A stretch of 64,000 nucleotides of DNA from the IMG/VR virus record IMGVR_UViG_3300009124_000005, positions 1 through 64,000 of that record, one strand, 5' to 3'. The notes below the pieces were generated by a model. The model made no database searches and was not told where the DNA came from. It saw only the letters and a program-made list of their open reading frames with translations. Shown here one piece after another: positions 14,404-21,610 of this stretch. The position numbers and the translations under genes were made by a program. This DNA comes from a virus. The first letter of the stretch is position 1. Each line of letters opens with the position of its first letter.

Positions 14404-14613
14404 ATGACTGTAACAACTGAAGACGGTGGACGCACAAACATGTGGGCCACAGAACCCCGTATGTACACTGATCCCTCCTACACCGAACGCTATGGTCTTG
14501 AAACCCACGCAGAACGTGCAGAGAAAGCGAATGGTCGCTATGCTATGATGGGTATCGTTGCAGGATTCATTTCGTATGCTGTGACTGGTAACTTTTTCTT
14601 TGGAATTATTTGA
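14404..14613 (+). CDS. hli: High-light-inducible protein
   Basis: 69 residues. ERAEKANGRYAMMGIVAGFISYAVTG carries the chlorophyll-binding ExxNGRxAMxG motif in the single membrane helix of Hli/SCP proteins. Thought to protect photosystems during infection by binding chlorophyll or quenching energy. Own promoter just upstream; stop overlaps the next start (TGATG). Confidence 0.92.
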   Translation: MTVTTEDGGRTNMWATEPRMYTDPSYTERYGLETHAERAEKANGRYAMMGIVAGFISYAVTGNFFFGII

Positions 14614-14900
14614 TGCGGCTTACACAAGATGAACTTTGGAATCAGATTACAACCCTTGGTTGGGATGTAAGGCATGATAACATCGTGATTGAAATTGGAG
14701 GCACTGTTGTCTCTGGTATCCATCAAGGTGAGGATTACAACAAAAAGTGGGCAACTCCATACGGTGTGCGTAAATATAATAAGGATGCGTTTATCGTACT
14801 CAAAAATCTATCTAGAAATGACGACACCAAGTCTCAACCTATTGATAGAGAACATCTACCTCACCACTTGAAAGATGACGAACCCAAACCAACTGTATGA
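14613..14900 (+). CDS. Conserved phage protein (95 aa), unknown
   Basis: MRLTQDELWNQITTLGWDVRHDN..., soluble alpha/beta. Start ATG overlaps the hli stop. No family recognised. Confidence 0.7.
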   Translation: MRLTQDELWNQITTLGWDVRHDNIVIEIGGTVVSGIHQGEDYNKKWATPYGVRKYNKDAFIVLKNLSRNDDTKSQPIDREHLPHHLKDDEPKPTV

Positions 14901-15024
14901 AGACATACAGAAACTGGATGACATGTATGAAGAACTTATGTGGCATCCACAAGACAAACTACAGTTCACCCATGATGGTGAACGTATCATCATAACAAAC
15001 ACTACATTGGAGAACAAAAAATGA
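14875..15024 (+). CDS. Small protein (49 aa), unknown
   Basis: MTNPNQLYEDIQKLDDMYEELM, helical, then a short beta-like FTHDGERIIITNTT. Overlaps the previous gene by 26 nt and the next by ATGA. Confidence 0.6.
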   Translation: MTNPNQLYEDIQKLDDMYEELMWHPQDKLQFTHDGERIIITNTTLENKK

Positions 15025-15140
15025 AATTTGGATTTACAGAACAGGCAGAAATTCTTAACTCCCGTCTTGCGATGTTAGGATTCATCATTGCCGTTGGTAC
15101 ATATGCAACCACAGGACAAATTATTCCAGGGGTATGGTAA
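15021..15140 (+). CDS. hli: Very short high-light-inducible protein
   Basis: 39 residues: MKFGFTEQAEILNSRLAMLGF then IIAVGTYATTG. AEILNSRLAMLGF is the chlorophyll-binding helix start (E..N.R.AM.G). Reduced to essentially one helix. ATGA overlap with the previous gene. Confidence 0.85.
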   Translation: MKFGFTEQAEILNSRLAMLGFIIAVGTYATTGQIIPGVW

Positions 15141-15269
15141 ATGTTAATATTAGCAGCAACATTATTTGCAGTATTCATTGTGGGTGCTACATTACAAGAT
15201 GATGTTGATGATGATGATCAAGGTGGTGACGGTGGTCTGATGACCCCGATCATGATTCCCACTTCATAA
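15141..15269 (+). CDS. Small membrane protein with Asp-rich tail (42 aa)
   Basis: MLILAATLFAVFIVGATLQ helix, then DDVDDDDQGGDGG and MTPIMIPTS. Starts directly after the hli stop and is followed by a terminator. Possibly works with the Hli protein; unknown. Confidence 0.6.
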   Translation: MLILAATLFAVFIVGATLQDDVDDDDQGGDGGLMTPIMIPTS

Positions 15270-15277
15270 ACTGTCCC

Positions 15278-15313
15278 AAGACCCTTCGGGGTCTTTTTTA
15301 ATGGGTGTATAAT
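15278..15313 (+). terminator. Terminator of hli unit, with a -10 box just after
   Basis: AAGACCC-TTCG-GGGTCTT stem-loop and T run (15278-15299). TATAAT at 15308-15313 lies 17 bp after TTCGGG in the loop, a poor -35; a weak member of the terminator-promoter class. Confidence 0.75.
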
Positions 15314-15329
15314 ATATCCATTGAACACC

Positions 15330-15358
15330 GCTCCTTTAGCAATCTGGTGAATGCAGCA
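15330..15358 (+). pseudogene. 5' fragment of a tRNA gene
   Basis: GCTCCTTTAGCAATCTGGTG continuing AATGCAGCA matches the acceptor 5' strand, U8 and D arm of a tRNA and is nearly identical to the intact tRNA-Met at 15804 through TTTAGCAATCTGGT. No anticodon arm follows; the HNH gene begins instead. Confidence 0.6.
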
Positions 15359-15388
15359 TTTTTATAAATAGGTGTATGTATGTATTCA
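15348..15388 (+). promoter_or_regulatory. Hairpin with late promoter in its loop, before second HNH gene
   Basis: TGAATGCA (15348-15355) can pair with TGTATTCA (15381-15388), 8 bp with one G-U. The loop holds TATAAATA (15363-15370). The 3' arm ends 5 nt before the ATG at 15394. Confidence 0.55.
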
Positions 15389-15393
15389 TAACT

Positions 15394-15813
15394 ATGATTG
15401 CTTGTAAATCTTGCGGTAAAGAAGTTCCACAAAGTCTCCGTAAAGGTGGGCGAGCAAAACTTTATTGTAATGAAAGTTGTCGTGCTAAATGGAGGTATAA
15501 AAACGATCCTGTAATCAAAGACAGGAACACTTATACCGAACAAAAAGCAAGAGGTTATTCCAATAAGTGGAAAGCACTTCAATACAAAGGTGGTAAGTGT
15601 CAAACTTGTGGTGAAGATAGACCCGCAACTCTATGTTTTCACCACAAAGACCCGTCAAAAAAATCATTTAATCTTGATGGGAGAACCTTTGCAAATCGTA
15701 AGTGGGAATTTGTTAAGGAGGAAGTTGATAAATGCGACCTTCTTTGCCATAACTGCCACAATGTGCTACACTATGGAGACAGTTGGGGAGAATTCCTAAA
15801 CGAGCTGGTTTAG
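15394..15813 (+). CDS. HNH endonuclease between tRNA sequences
   Basis: 139 residues. MIACKSCGKEVPQ zinc finger with a CNESCRAKW continuation, then CQTCGEDRPATLCFHHKDPSKK and CDLLCHNCHNVLHYG, an HNH-type fold with two CxxC pairs. An upstream in-frame ATG at 15376 is possible but sits in the hairpin. The stop TAG is nucleotides 8-10 of tRNA-Met. A tRNA 5' fragment precedes the gene. Confidence 0.8.
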   Translation: MIACKSCGKEVPQSLRKGGRAKLYCNESCRAKWRYKNDPVIKDRNTYTEQKARGYSNKWKALQYKGGKCQTCGEDRPATLCFHHKDPSKKSFNLDGRTFANRKWEFVKEEVDKCDLLCHNCHNVLHYGDSWGEFLNELV

Positions 15814-15877
15814 CAATCTGGTAGAATGCTCGGAACTCATAATTCCGCGAAGGTGGGTTCAATTCCCACAACCAGCA
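15804..15877 (+). tRNA. tRNA-Met (CAU)
   Basis: Acceptor GCTGGTT/AACCAGC plus A; anticodon stem CGGAA/TTCCG, loop CTCATAA with CAT; T loop TTCAATT. A CAU anticodon could also be tRNA-Ile2 if modified. Confidence 0.88.
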
Positions 15878-15879
15878 TG

Positions 15880-15896
15880 GCTCCCTCACAAGGAGC
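15880..15896 (+). other. Hairpin, or 3' remnant of a split tRNA
   Basis: GCTCC/GGAGC stem. AAGGAGC at 15890-15896 followed by A is also the exact complement of the acceptor strand GCTCCTT of the tRNA fragment at 15330. Confidence 0.35.
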
Positions 15897-15928
15897 ACCT
15901 TTGAGTACAAGTACTTATCTTTAAGGTC

Positions 15929-15957
15929 TTGACAGGGTATAGCAGATCTGCTATACT
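15929..15957 (+). promoter_or_regulatory. psbA promoter with palindromic operator-like spacer
   Basis: TTGACA, 17 bp, TATACT. A perfect 18-bp palindrome TATAGCAGATCTGCTATA (15938-15955) fills the spacer and most of the -10 box. Confidence 0.75.
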
Positions 15958-16123
15958 AAATACATCGGTTAGTTAAGGAATCAACATATTTCTTAACGGT
16001 TCGTAACACCCCAAACCGAGACCTATAGGGTGTATAAATCACGTCTCTCATATCCCCGGCTGAGGGTGCTGGGGAAATAGTAACTCCACCATTCCCTGAT
16101 GGTCTTACTTTTCGTACAAAACA
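15958..16123 (+). promoter_or_regulatory. psbA leader with hairpins and a late-like box
   Basis: 166-nt untranslated leader. GTTAAG/CTTAAC and CCCCGGC/GCTGGGG can form stems; TATAAATC at 16033-16040 resembles a late box 84 nt before the ATG. No open frame of note. Confidence 0.5.
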
Positions 16124-17200
16124 ATGGCAACAACTCTTTCAAGGCAACAAACATCCCCATGGCAGAATTTCTGTGAGTGGGTAACATCAACTAACAACCG
16201 TTTGTATGTTGGTTGGTTCGGTGTACTGATGATCCCAACACTGCTTGCAGCAACTGTCTGCTTCATTGTTGCATTCATCGCAGCACCTCCCGTGGACATT
16301 GACGGAATCCGTGAACCCGTTGCTGGTTCACTCATGTATGGTAACAACATCATCTCTGGTGCAGTTGTTCCTTCTTCAAACGCAATCGGTCTTCACTTCT
16401 ACCCCATCTGGGAAGCTGCCTCACTCGATGAGTGGCTCTACAATGGTGGTCCTTTCCAACTGGTTGTTTTCCACTTCCTGATCGGCATCTACGCCTATAT
16501 GGGACGTGAGTGGGAACTCTCTTACCGCTTGGGCATGCGCCCCTGGATCTGTGTTGCCTACTCGGCACCAGTCGCTGCTGCGAGTGCAGTATTCCTCGTC
16601 TATCCTTTCGGTCAAGGTTCTTTCTCTGATGCGATGCCCTTGGGTATCAGTGGTACATTCAACTACATGTTGGTCTTCCAGGCTGAGCACAACATCCTGA
16701 TGCACCCCTTCCACATGCTGGGAGTCGCAGGTGTCTTCGGTGGTTCACTGTTCTCCGCAATGCATGGTTCACTGGTTACATCTTCACTCGTCCGTGAGAC
16801 GACTGAAACAGAGTCACAGAACTATGGTTATAAGTTCGGACAAGAGGAAGAGACGTACAACATCGTCGCTGCACACGGCTACTTCGGTCGTTTGATCTTC
16901 CAATACGCTTCATTCAACAACTCACGTTCATTGCACTTCTTCCTTGCTGCATGGCCTGTTGTTGGCATCTGGTTCACCGCACTTGGTGTCTCCACGATGG
17001 CGTTCAACCTCAACGGTTTCAACTTCAACCAGTCCATCCTTGATGGTCAGGGTCGTGTGCTCAACACCTGGGCAGACGTATTGAACCGCGCAGGTCTCGG
17101 GATGGAGGTAATGCACGAGCGCAACGCACACAATTTCCCACTGGATCTTGCTGCTGCTGAATCTACTCCTGTTGCACTTATCGCACCTTCTGTCGGTTGA
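16124..17200 (+). CDS. psbA: Photosystem II D1 protein
   Basis: 358 residues, full length. Starts [20 protein letters not shown], with the five helices of D1, WIGRL-type helices replaced by YLGWFG-like [15 protein letters not shown], and the C-terminal [20 protein letters not shown] with manganese ligands and the processed tail ending APSVG. Uninterrupted, no intron. Replaces damaged host D1 during infection so that photosynthesis continues. Own promoter and terminator; psbD lies downstream. Confidence 0.98.
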   Translation: MATTLSRQQTSPWQNFCEWVTSTNNRLYVGWFGVLMIPTLLAATVCFIVAFIAAPPVDIDGIREPVAGSLMYGNNIISGAVVPSSNAIGLHFYPIWEAASLDEWLYNGGPFQLVVFHFLIGIYAYMGREWELSYRLGMRPWICVAYSAPVAAASAVFLVYPFGQGSFSDAMPLGISGTFNYMLVFQAEHNILMHPFHMLGVAGVFGGSLFSAMHGSLVTSSLVRETTETESQNYGYKFGQEEETYNIVAAHGYFGRLIFQYASFNNSRSLHFFLAAWPVVGIWFTALGVSTMAFNLNGFNFNQSILDGQGRVLNTWADVLNRAGLGMEVMHERNAHNFPLDLAAAESTPVALIAPSVG

Positions 17201-17212
17201 TACTCGGATTCC

Positions 17213-17275
17213 TAATAAACGACGTTTATTAAGAAAACAACTAAAGGGGTCGGTAAGACCCCTTTCTTTTTCTAT
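17213..17275 (+). terminator. psbA terminator
   Basis: Two stems: TAATAAAC-GAC-GTTTATTA (17213-17231) and AAAGGGGTC-GGTAA-GACCCCTTT (17243-17265) followed by CTTTTTC. Confidence 0.8.
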
Positions 17276-17291
17276 CGTAATGTAAAGTTTT

Positions 17292-17513
17292 ATGTCTACT
17301 GATCTTAAAATATTTTCACAAACTTGTGACAAACTATACGATAGACATCATTATAAAATGGTGTACTCAAACAATCAATCTATCGTAGTTGATTCTTGGG
17401 AAAAAGTTAGACAAGTCTGGTGGGAAACACCAGCTAACTTTGCATCTCATATTGAAGTGATTGATATCGTTCAAACAAATAAAAAATCTAAATCTAGTGG
17501 AGGGTTTAAATAG
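17292..17513 (+). CDS. Small protein between psbA and psbD, unknown
   Basis: 73 residues, basic and aromatic ([27 protein letters not shown]), no membrane helix. Its stop overlaps the psbD GTG start (TAGTG) and its 3' end supplies the psbD ribosome site GGAGGG, so it is coupled to psbD. Confidence 0.7.
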   Translation: MSTDLKIFSQTCDKLYDRHHYKMVYSNNQSIVVDSWEKVRQVWWETPANFASHIEVIDIVQTNKKSKSSGGFK

Positions 17514-18568
17514 TGGTAGCATCAACATTACAACAACAACGGAGGGGATGGTTTGACATCTTGGACGACTGGCTTAAACGGGATCGCTTTGTCTTTGTGG
17601 GCTGGTCTGGATTATTACTTCTTCCCACTGCTTATCTGTCCATTGGCGGTTGGCTTACTGGCACAACTTTTGCTACGAGTTGGTACACCCACGGACTTGC
17701 TAGTTCCTATCTTGAGGGTGCTAACTTTCTTACGGCAGCTGTCTCGACGCCTGCTGACGCTATGGGTCATTCTCTTCTTCTACTTTGGGGTCCTGAAGCT
17801 CAAGGCGATTTCGTCAGGTGGATCCAACTTGGAGGGCTTTGGGCCTTTGTTGCTCTCCACGGTGCATTTGCCCTTATAGGTTTCATGCTTCGTCAGTTTG
17901 AACTGGCACGTCTTATCGGTATCCGTCCCTATAATGCGATTGCTTTTTCTGGTCCTATTGCTGTATTCGTCAGTGTTTTCCTCATCTATCCTTTGGGACA
18001 GTCCTCTTGGTTTTTCGCGCCGTCCTTTGGTGTCGCGGCGATCTTCAGGTTCTTGTTGTTCCTCCAGGGTTTTCATAACTGGACCTTGAACCCCTTCCAC
18101 ATGATGGGTGTAGCAGGTATCCTAGGTGGTGCATTGCTTTCTGCCATTCATGGTGTTACAGTAGAGAATACCTTATATGAAGATGGAGAACAAGCAAACA
18201 CATTTAAAGCGTTCGATTCCACTCAAGAGGAGGAGACCTATTCGATGGTTACAGCGAATCGTTTTTGGTCGCAGATCTTCGGGGTTGCGTTTAGCAATAA
18301 GCGTTGGTTGCACTTCTTTATGTTGTTTGTTCCTGTCATGGGTCTTTGGGTCTCTTCTATTGGCATCATTGGGCTTGCTCTTAATCTTCGTGCCTATGAT
18401 TTTGTGAGTCAAGAGATTAGAGCAGCAGAAGACCCGGAATTCGAGACATTTTACACAAAAAATATACTTTTAAATGAAGGATTACGTGCATGGTTAGCAC
18501 CTGCTGATCAACCACATGAAAATTTTATATTTCCAGAGGAAGTATTACCTCGTGGAAATGCTCTTTGA
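17513..18568 (+). CDS. psbD: Photosystem II D2 protein
   Basis: 351 residues, GTG start overlapping the previous TAG, with GGAGGG 8 nt before. [68 protein letters not shown] and the end [14 protein letters not shown] are typical D2. Full length, uninterrupted. Partner of D1 in the photosystem II core. Confidence 0.98.
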   Translation: MVASTLQQQRRGWFDILDDWLKRDRFVFVGWSGLLLLPTAYLSIGGWLTGTTFATSWYTHGLASSYLEGANFLTAAVSTPADAMGHSLLLLWGPEAQGDFVRWIQLGGLWAFVALHGAFALIGFMLRQFELARLIGIRPYNAIAFSGPIAVFVSVFLIYPLGQSSWFFAPSFGVAAIFRFLLFLQGFHNWTLNPFHMMGVAGILGGALLSAIHGVTVENTLYEDGEQANTFKAFDSTQEEETYSMVTANRFWSQIFGVAFSNKRWLHFFMLFVPVMGLWVSSIGIIGLALNLRAYDFVSQEIRAAEDPEFETFYTKNILLNEGLRAWLAPADQPHENFIFPEEVLPRGNAL

Positions 18569-18586
18569 TCACTTCCTAAACTGTCC

Positions 18587-18624
18587 ACCACCTCATTGAC
18601 TGGGGTGGTTTTTTATTGTATAAT
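18587..18624 (+). promoter_or_regulatory. Composite psbD terminator and downstream promoter
   Basis: ACCACC/GGTGGT stem with T run; loop contains TTGACT (18596-18601), and TATAAT (18619-18624) lies 17 bp further, so termination and initiation signals overlap. Confidence 0.75.
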
Positions 18625-18652
18625 ACTCTCATACAAGTCAGACCCATGAAGT

Positions 18653-18982
18653 ATGAACTGGTATGAGTATTGGATAGGTCATTGTTGGATGACTGGATGG
18701 AAAAATATTCGACATGCCTTCAACATCTGGGCAGATCTTATGACATCAAACTATGATGGGTATAGTGTGCTTGATTATGATGACCCATACACAGAATGCA
18801 GAGAATGGTTTTGGCAAACTCTTGGTGAGGACGATGTTTATCCTAAAGCATTTCTCGAACATCTAATACAAATGGTAGATGATATTGAAACTGGTAAGGT
18901 AAAAACTTATCCAACAGATGAAGTGTTTGATAGACTAAAATCCTTAACCGACTATCCCTGGCAATCCAATGAACAATCTTAA
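18653..18982 (+). CDS. Small aromatic-rich protein (109 aa), unknown
   Basis: MNWYEYWIGHCWMTGWKNI, then acidic sequence (YDDPYTECREWFW; GEDDVY). Soluble. Its last codons form one copy of an imperfect direct repeat. No family recognised. Confidence 0.7.
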   Translation: MNWYEYWIGHCWMTGWKNIRHAFNIWADLMTSNYDGYSVLDYDDPYTECREWFWQTLGEDDVYPKAFLEHLIQMVDDIETGKVKTYPTDEVFDRLKSLTDYPWQSNEQS

Positions 18983-19278
18983 AATCTACTGTCAAACTCA
19001 AGAAGATCAATCTAACATATTTGACTTTCTTTTTTATGAATATCAAAATGATATTAAGTATTCAACTTGGGAACCTGACGGTGATGATGAAAATCCAGGA
19101 ACTTGGGGGATGTTCATTGATGATTTCCCGCCAGAATTGGTGGATAAGTTAGAGCAGTATCTTGAGGGTGAAGATTCTTGGGCACTTGATGAAGAAGTTG
19201 AATTTGCACTAGAATGAAACACCACGTCCCTGCCTATCGTGAGATCCTTGACCGACTACAACCCCTTGCAATCCAATG
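18942..19278 (+). repeat. Imperfect direct repeats (about 36 bp) flanking a small gene
   Basis: 18942-18977 (ATCCTTAACCGACTAT ... GCAATCCAATGAA) and 19240-19280 (ATCCTTGACCGACTAC ... GCAATCCAATGAA). In both copies the final ATGA is the start codon of the following gene. Confidence 0.65.
18969..19217 (+). CDS. Small acidic protein (82 aa), unknown
   Basis: MNNLKIYCQTQEDQSNIFDFLFYEYQ..., acidic C-terminus (LEGEDSWALDEEVEFALE). Start codon lies in the first direct-repeat copy. Confidence 0.7.
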   Translation: MNNLKIYCQTQEDQSNIFDFLFYEYQNDIKYSTWEPDGDDENPGTWGMFIDDFPPELVDKLEQYLEGEDSWALDEEVEFALE

Positions 19279-19279
19279 A
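19214..19279 (+). pseudogene. Truncated duplicate of small-gene ends
   Basis: 21-codon frame MKHHVPAYREILDRLQPLAIQ. The first six residues equal those of the gene at 19648 after the HNH gene, and the remainder is the second copy of the direct repeat. Looks like debris from insertion of the HNH gene. Confidence 0.45.
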
Positions 19280-19635
19280 AGTTGAGATTTTGTGTAATTT
19301 GTGGAACAAATAAAAACTTGGAGCATCATCACATAAAACCACTTTCCATGGGTGGAGATGATCATCAACATAATTTCCTTACGTTGTGTACCGAGCATCA
19401 TTCTATGATTCATCAGATTAGACCAGGATACTGGAATAAAATGAGAAAACTACAAAAAGAAGGATTTCGTAAAGCAAAAGAACGTGGAGTAAAATTTGGT
19501 AGGAAAAGAACATACACACCTAAACAAGAAGAACAAGTTTGGGAACATCGTGAAAAAGGTTATGGGTATGGAACCATAGGTAAGATGTTAGGTTTACATC
19601 CCAGTATGATTAAACGTATTATTAAAGGAGTGTAA
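19276..19635 (+). CDS. HNH endonuclease with C-terminal helix-turn-helix
   Basis: 119 residues. FCVICGTNKNLEHHHIKPLSMGGDDHQHNFLTLCTEHHSMIH: CxxC, HHH, N, CxxHH HNH core. The C-terminal GRKRTYTPKQEEQ ... GYGTIGKMLGLHPSMIKRII is a resolvase-type helix-turn-helix for DNA binding. Starts exactly at the end of a direct repeat. Probably a free-standing homing enzyme. Confidence 0.85.
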   Translation: MKLRFCVICGTNKNLEHHHIKPLSMGGDDHQHNFLTLCTEHHSMIHQIRPGYWNKMRKLQKEGFRKAKERGVKFGRKRTYTPKQEEQVWEHREKGYGYGTIGKMLGLHPSMIKRIIKGV

Positions 19636-19641
19636 ATTGAA

Positions 19642-19911
19642 ATGAAACACCATGTTCCTGAAGAGATTAAGAAGAATGGATTTGCTTGCTTCGGTAGTTT
19701 GAATCAAGCAGAGAGAGCATGTGTTCTACTTGGTGATGATGCTTACAGAGAATCATTAGACCTTGAGAATGATGATGCTCCCTGTTGGCAGATTCCAAGT
19801 GGAGAACACTCCACTTTTGCTGGATGGAATCCCCAATGTGTACCCACCATGGAGTACATTGTATGGAAACTAAAACGCCTTGACGGTATTATCAATGGAG
19901 AGATTTATTGA
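19642..19911 (+). CDS. Conserved phage protein (89 aa), unknown
   Basis: MKHHVPEEIKKNGFACFGSL..., soluble, with CWQIPSGEHSTFAGWNPQC. Start ATG follows the HNH gene after 6 nt. No family recognised. Confidence 0.7.
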   Translation: MKHHVPEEIKKNGFACFGSLNQAERACVLLGDDAYRESLDLENDDAPCWQIPSGEHSTFAGWNPQCVPTMEYIVWKLKRLDGIINGEIY

Positions 19912-20104
19912 TACCAAAATTGACCTTTAGTATCAATAAACTGGTAAAAATTTTTCCGGTAAAAAAATGATCAAAAAAGTTGAGTAATAATACGGATGTT
20001 AAAATGTGTGCATATCCTTATAATTACTATTATGAATGAGGAATAGAAAATGTAACCAAAAATTCTGAACTTTACTATGATTAAACAATATTTTGGAGAA
20101 AAAA
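19907..20104 (+). other. AT-rich spacer with hairpin, no gene seen
   Basis: ATTGATAC (19907-19914) pairs with GTATCAAT (19930-19937) across the stop of the previous gene. Further on, A-tracts (CCGGTAAAAAAATGATCAAA, then AAAGTTGAGTAATAATA) resemble the extended late-promoter element at 32223 and 44221. Otherwise nothing recognisable. Confidence 0.45.
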
Positions 20105-20281
20105 ATGCATAACCTACTATCCCGAGCTCAAATGGATGAGTGGCGACACTTTGAAAGTACTGTTAATCAAGCGGAGGAAGAGATGATGGCAATCAATGAT
20201 TATTATGAGTGTTTGATTGAGTGTAATGATGATCAATCGGCGTGTAAACGAATCTGTAAATCTGTGTTGACTGATTACTAG
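20105..20281 (+). CDS. Small cysteine-containing protein (58 aa), unknown
   Basis: MHNLLSRAQMDEWRHFES..., ending YYECLIECNDDQSACKRICKS with four cysteines (CxxxC ... CxxxC), which may bind metal or form a helical hairpin. Start after GGAG. No family recognised. Confidence 0.65.
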   Translation: MHNLLSRAQMDEWRHFESTVNQAEEEMMAINDYYECLIECNDDQSACKRICKSVLTDY

Positions 20282-20295
20282 TAAGATGATATAAT
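20267..20295 (+). promoter_or_regulatory. Sigma-70-like promoter abutting a terminator
   Basis: TTGACT, 17 bp, TATAAT; predicted start near 20302 lies in the left arm of the terminator. Confidence 0.7.
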
Positions 20296-20296
20296 G

Positions 20297-20319
20297 GGGG
20301 TCTTTAAGACCCCTTTTTT
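20297..20319 (+). terminator. Rho-independent terminator
   Basis: GGGGTCT-TTA-AGACCCC followed by six T, 2 nt before the next ATG. Confidence 0.8.
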
Positions 20320-20320
20320 C

Positions 20321-20914
20321 ATGCTTTATAGTGATATATTTCTCTTTCCTATTAAGTTGGGAGAAACAATAGATGAAGAGTTCTCCTACAAAAATGATTT
20401 GATTGAATGGATCATAAAGTATAAAAAAAATGATGTTAATAACAATGTTAAAGTAAGTAACCGTGGTGGGTATCAAACAAGGGGAAACTTTTATAAAGAA
20501 CCTGGAGCGGAAGGATTTGATCCATTCATGGACAAAATTTGGAAACAAATTTGTGAAACAATCGAAAACTATTCTGAAGGAATAATGTTGAACGATTATT
20601 TAAATACTAATACATTAAACCTTGTAAATATTTGGATCAATGTTAATGGACCAGGAGCATTTAATCATGTGCATCAGCATCCAGGATCAGTACTATCCGG
20701 TGTTTTTTGGGTAAAATCTTCTGAAAAAAGTGGATTTCTCAACATGATGGATCCTCTCGAAATGAATACATATTGTCTTGGTCCTAACATGGCTCACTTC
20801 AAACCGATTGAAGGAAAAATGATAGTGTTTCCCTCTTGTCTTCCTCATAACGTAGACCCTAACGATGATGGAGAGACTAGAATATCCATCTCATTCAACC
20901 TTGACTTTGGGTAG
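20321..20914 (+). CDS. 2OG-Fe(II) oxygenase-like protein
   Basis: 198 residues. LVNIWINVNGPGAFNHVHQHPGSVLSGVFWV, then GKMIVFPSCLPHNVDPN and RISISFNLDF: a double-stranded beta-helix with HxH...H iron ligands and the Arg that binds 2-oxoglutarate, as in phage putative prolyl hydroxylase-like proteins. Substrate unknown. The ATG sits directly after the terminator; no strong ribosome site. Confidence 0.8.
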   Translation: MLYSDIFLFPIKLGETIDEEFSYKNDLIEWIIKYKKNDVNNNVKVSNRGGYQTRGNFYKEPGAEGFDPFMDKIWKQICETIENYSEGIMLNDYLNTNTLNLVNIWINVNGPGAFNHVHQHPGSVLSGVFWVKSSEKSGFLNMMDPLEMNTYCLGPNMAHFKPIEGKMIVFPSCLPHNVDPNDDGETRISISFNLDFG

Positions 20915-20929
20915 GGTCTCTGCTATACT
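20901..20929 (+). promoter_or_regulatory. Sigma-70-like promoter of glutaredoxin gene
   Basis: TTGACT, 17 bp, TATACT, embedded in the end of the oxygenase gene; 22 nt before the ATG at 20952. Confidence 0.7.
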
Positions 20930-20951
20930 GTATAAGAAATCAGAAAACGAC

Positions 20952-21203
20952 ATGGACATTATCATGTACAGCATCCCTGGATGCGACTACTGTTCTCACG
21001 CCAAAGAACTTTTCAGAAGATCCGAGGTTGAGTATACTCAATACATTGTTGGTAGAGATTTAACAAAATCAGAACTTCTTAAAAAATATCCGTTAGCACA
21101 TGGATATCCGTACATTATTATTGACGGTGAACCTATTGTTGGTGGGTTAGTTGCTACTGCAAAACTTTTTGTTGAAAAAGGATTAATCAAATCGAAGAAA
21201 TGA
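20952..21203 (+). CDS. Glutaredoxin (CDYC)
   Basis: 83 residues. MYSIPGCDYCSHAKELF active site, YPYIIIDGEPIVGG with the cis-proline (here GYPYI) and GG motif. Second intact glutaredoxin in the window; likely electron donor for ribonucleotide reductase or a stress function. Start chosen downstream of the promoter. Confidence 0.85.
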   Translation: MDIIMYSIPGCDYCSHAKELFRRSEVEYTQYIVGRDLTKSELLKKYPLAHGYPYIIIDGEPIVGGLVATAKLFVEKGLIKSKK

Positions 21204-21364
21204 AAGATGGCGACCTACAAATAAATAAAGGTGTGGAGTTAATGCTTCGTAGGAGGACGAAAGATAATCCAGATAGCAAAGGACTTAAAGTTCATAAAAC
21301 ATTCTCTCTTGGCAGTAAACTAATACGATTTAAGTTTGAATTTACTTGGGAGAGTACAACTTAA
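21200..21364 (+). CDS. Small basic protein (54 aa), unknown
   Basis: MKDGDLQINKGVELMLRRRTKD..., basic, beta-like C-terminus. ATGA overlap with the glutaredoxin gene. Confidence 0.6.
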   Translation: MKDGDLQINKGVELMLRRRTKDNPDSKGLKVHKTFSLGSKLIRFKFEFTWESTT

Positions 21365-21376
21365 AAGGAGAACGCC

Positions 21377-21610
21377 ATGACAGTAGCAGTAATTATTACA
21401 TTCTCAACTATTCTAATGATTCTATTTGCGATAGTAGGTGTGCTGATTGGATGGACCGCAAATGATTTTTTATATACGTTCATGAATACTAGAGCAAACC
21501 TCCCTACTCATCCAGAAATGTATGATGAAGAAGGTCTGGTTATTAATGAAGAACTTTTATACGTCAAATTTGTTGACGAGGAGGACGAACAAGAGGATGA
21601 TTATTATTGA
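21377..21610 (+). CDS. Small membrane-anchored protein (77 aa)
   Basis: N-terminal hydrophobic helix VAVIITFSTILMILFAIVGVLIGW, then TANDFLYTFMNT and an acidic tail (VDEEDEQEDDYY). Good AAAAGGAG ribosome site. Overlaps rnh by 14 nt. A conserved partner of rnh in this phage group as I recall it; function unknown. Confidence 0.75.
   Translation: MTVAVIITFSTILMILFAIVGVLIGWTANDFLYTFMNTRANLPTHPEMYDEEGLVINEELLYVKFVDEEDEQEDDYY

Noticed and set aside
9566-15877. Prophage attachment site in the tRNA region
   Set aside because: tRNA overlaps and fragments are present, but there is no integrase gene in the window and the phage type is lytic.
16105-16714. Minus-strand open frames over psbA
   Set aside because: Follow from codon bias of psbA; an antisense RNA here is possible (known for another cyanophage psbA) but nothing in the sequence shows a promoter for it.
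16124-17200. Possible intron in psbA
   Set aside because: The D1 frame is continuous and full length.
17553-18412. Additional frames on both strands over psbD
   Set aside because: Shadow frames of psbD; rich in improbable repeats of Leu or Arg, no start signals.
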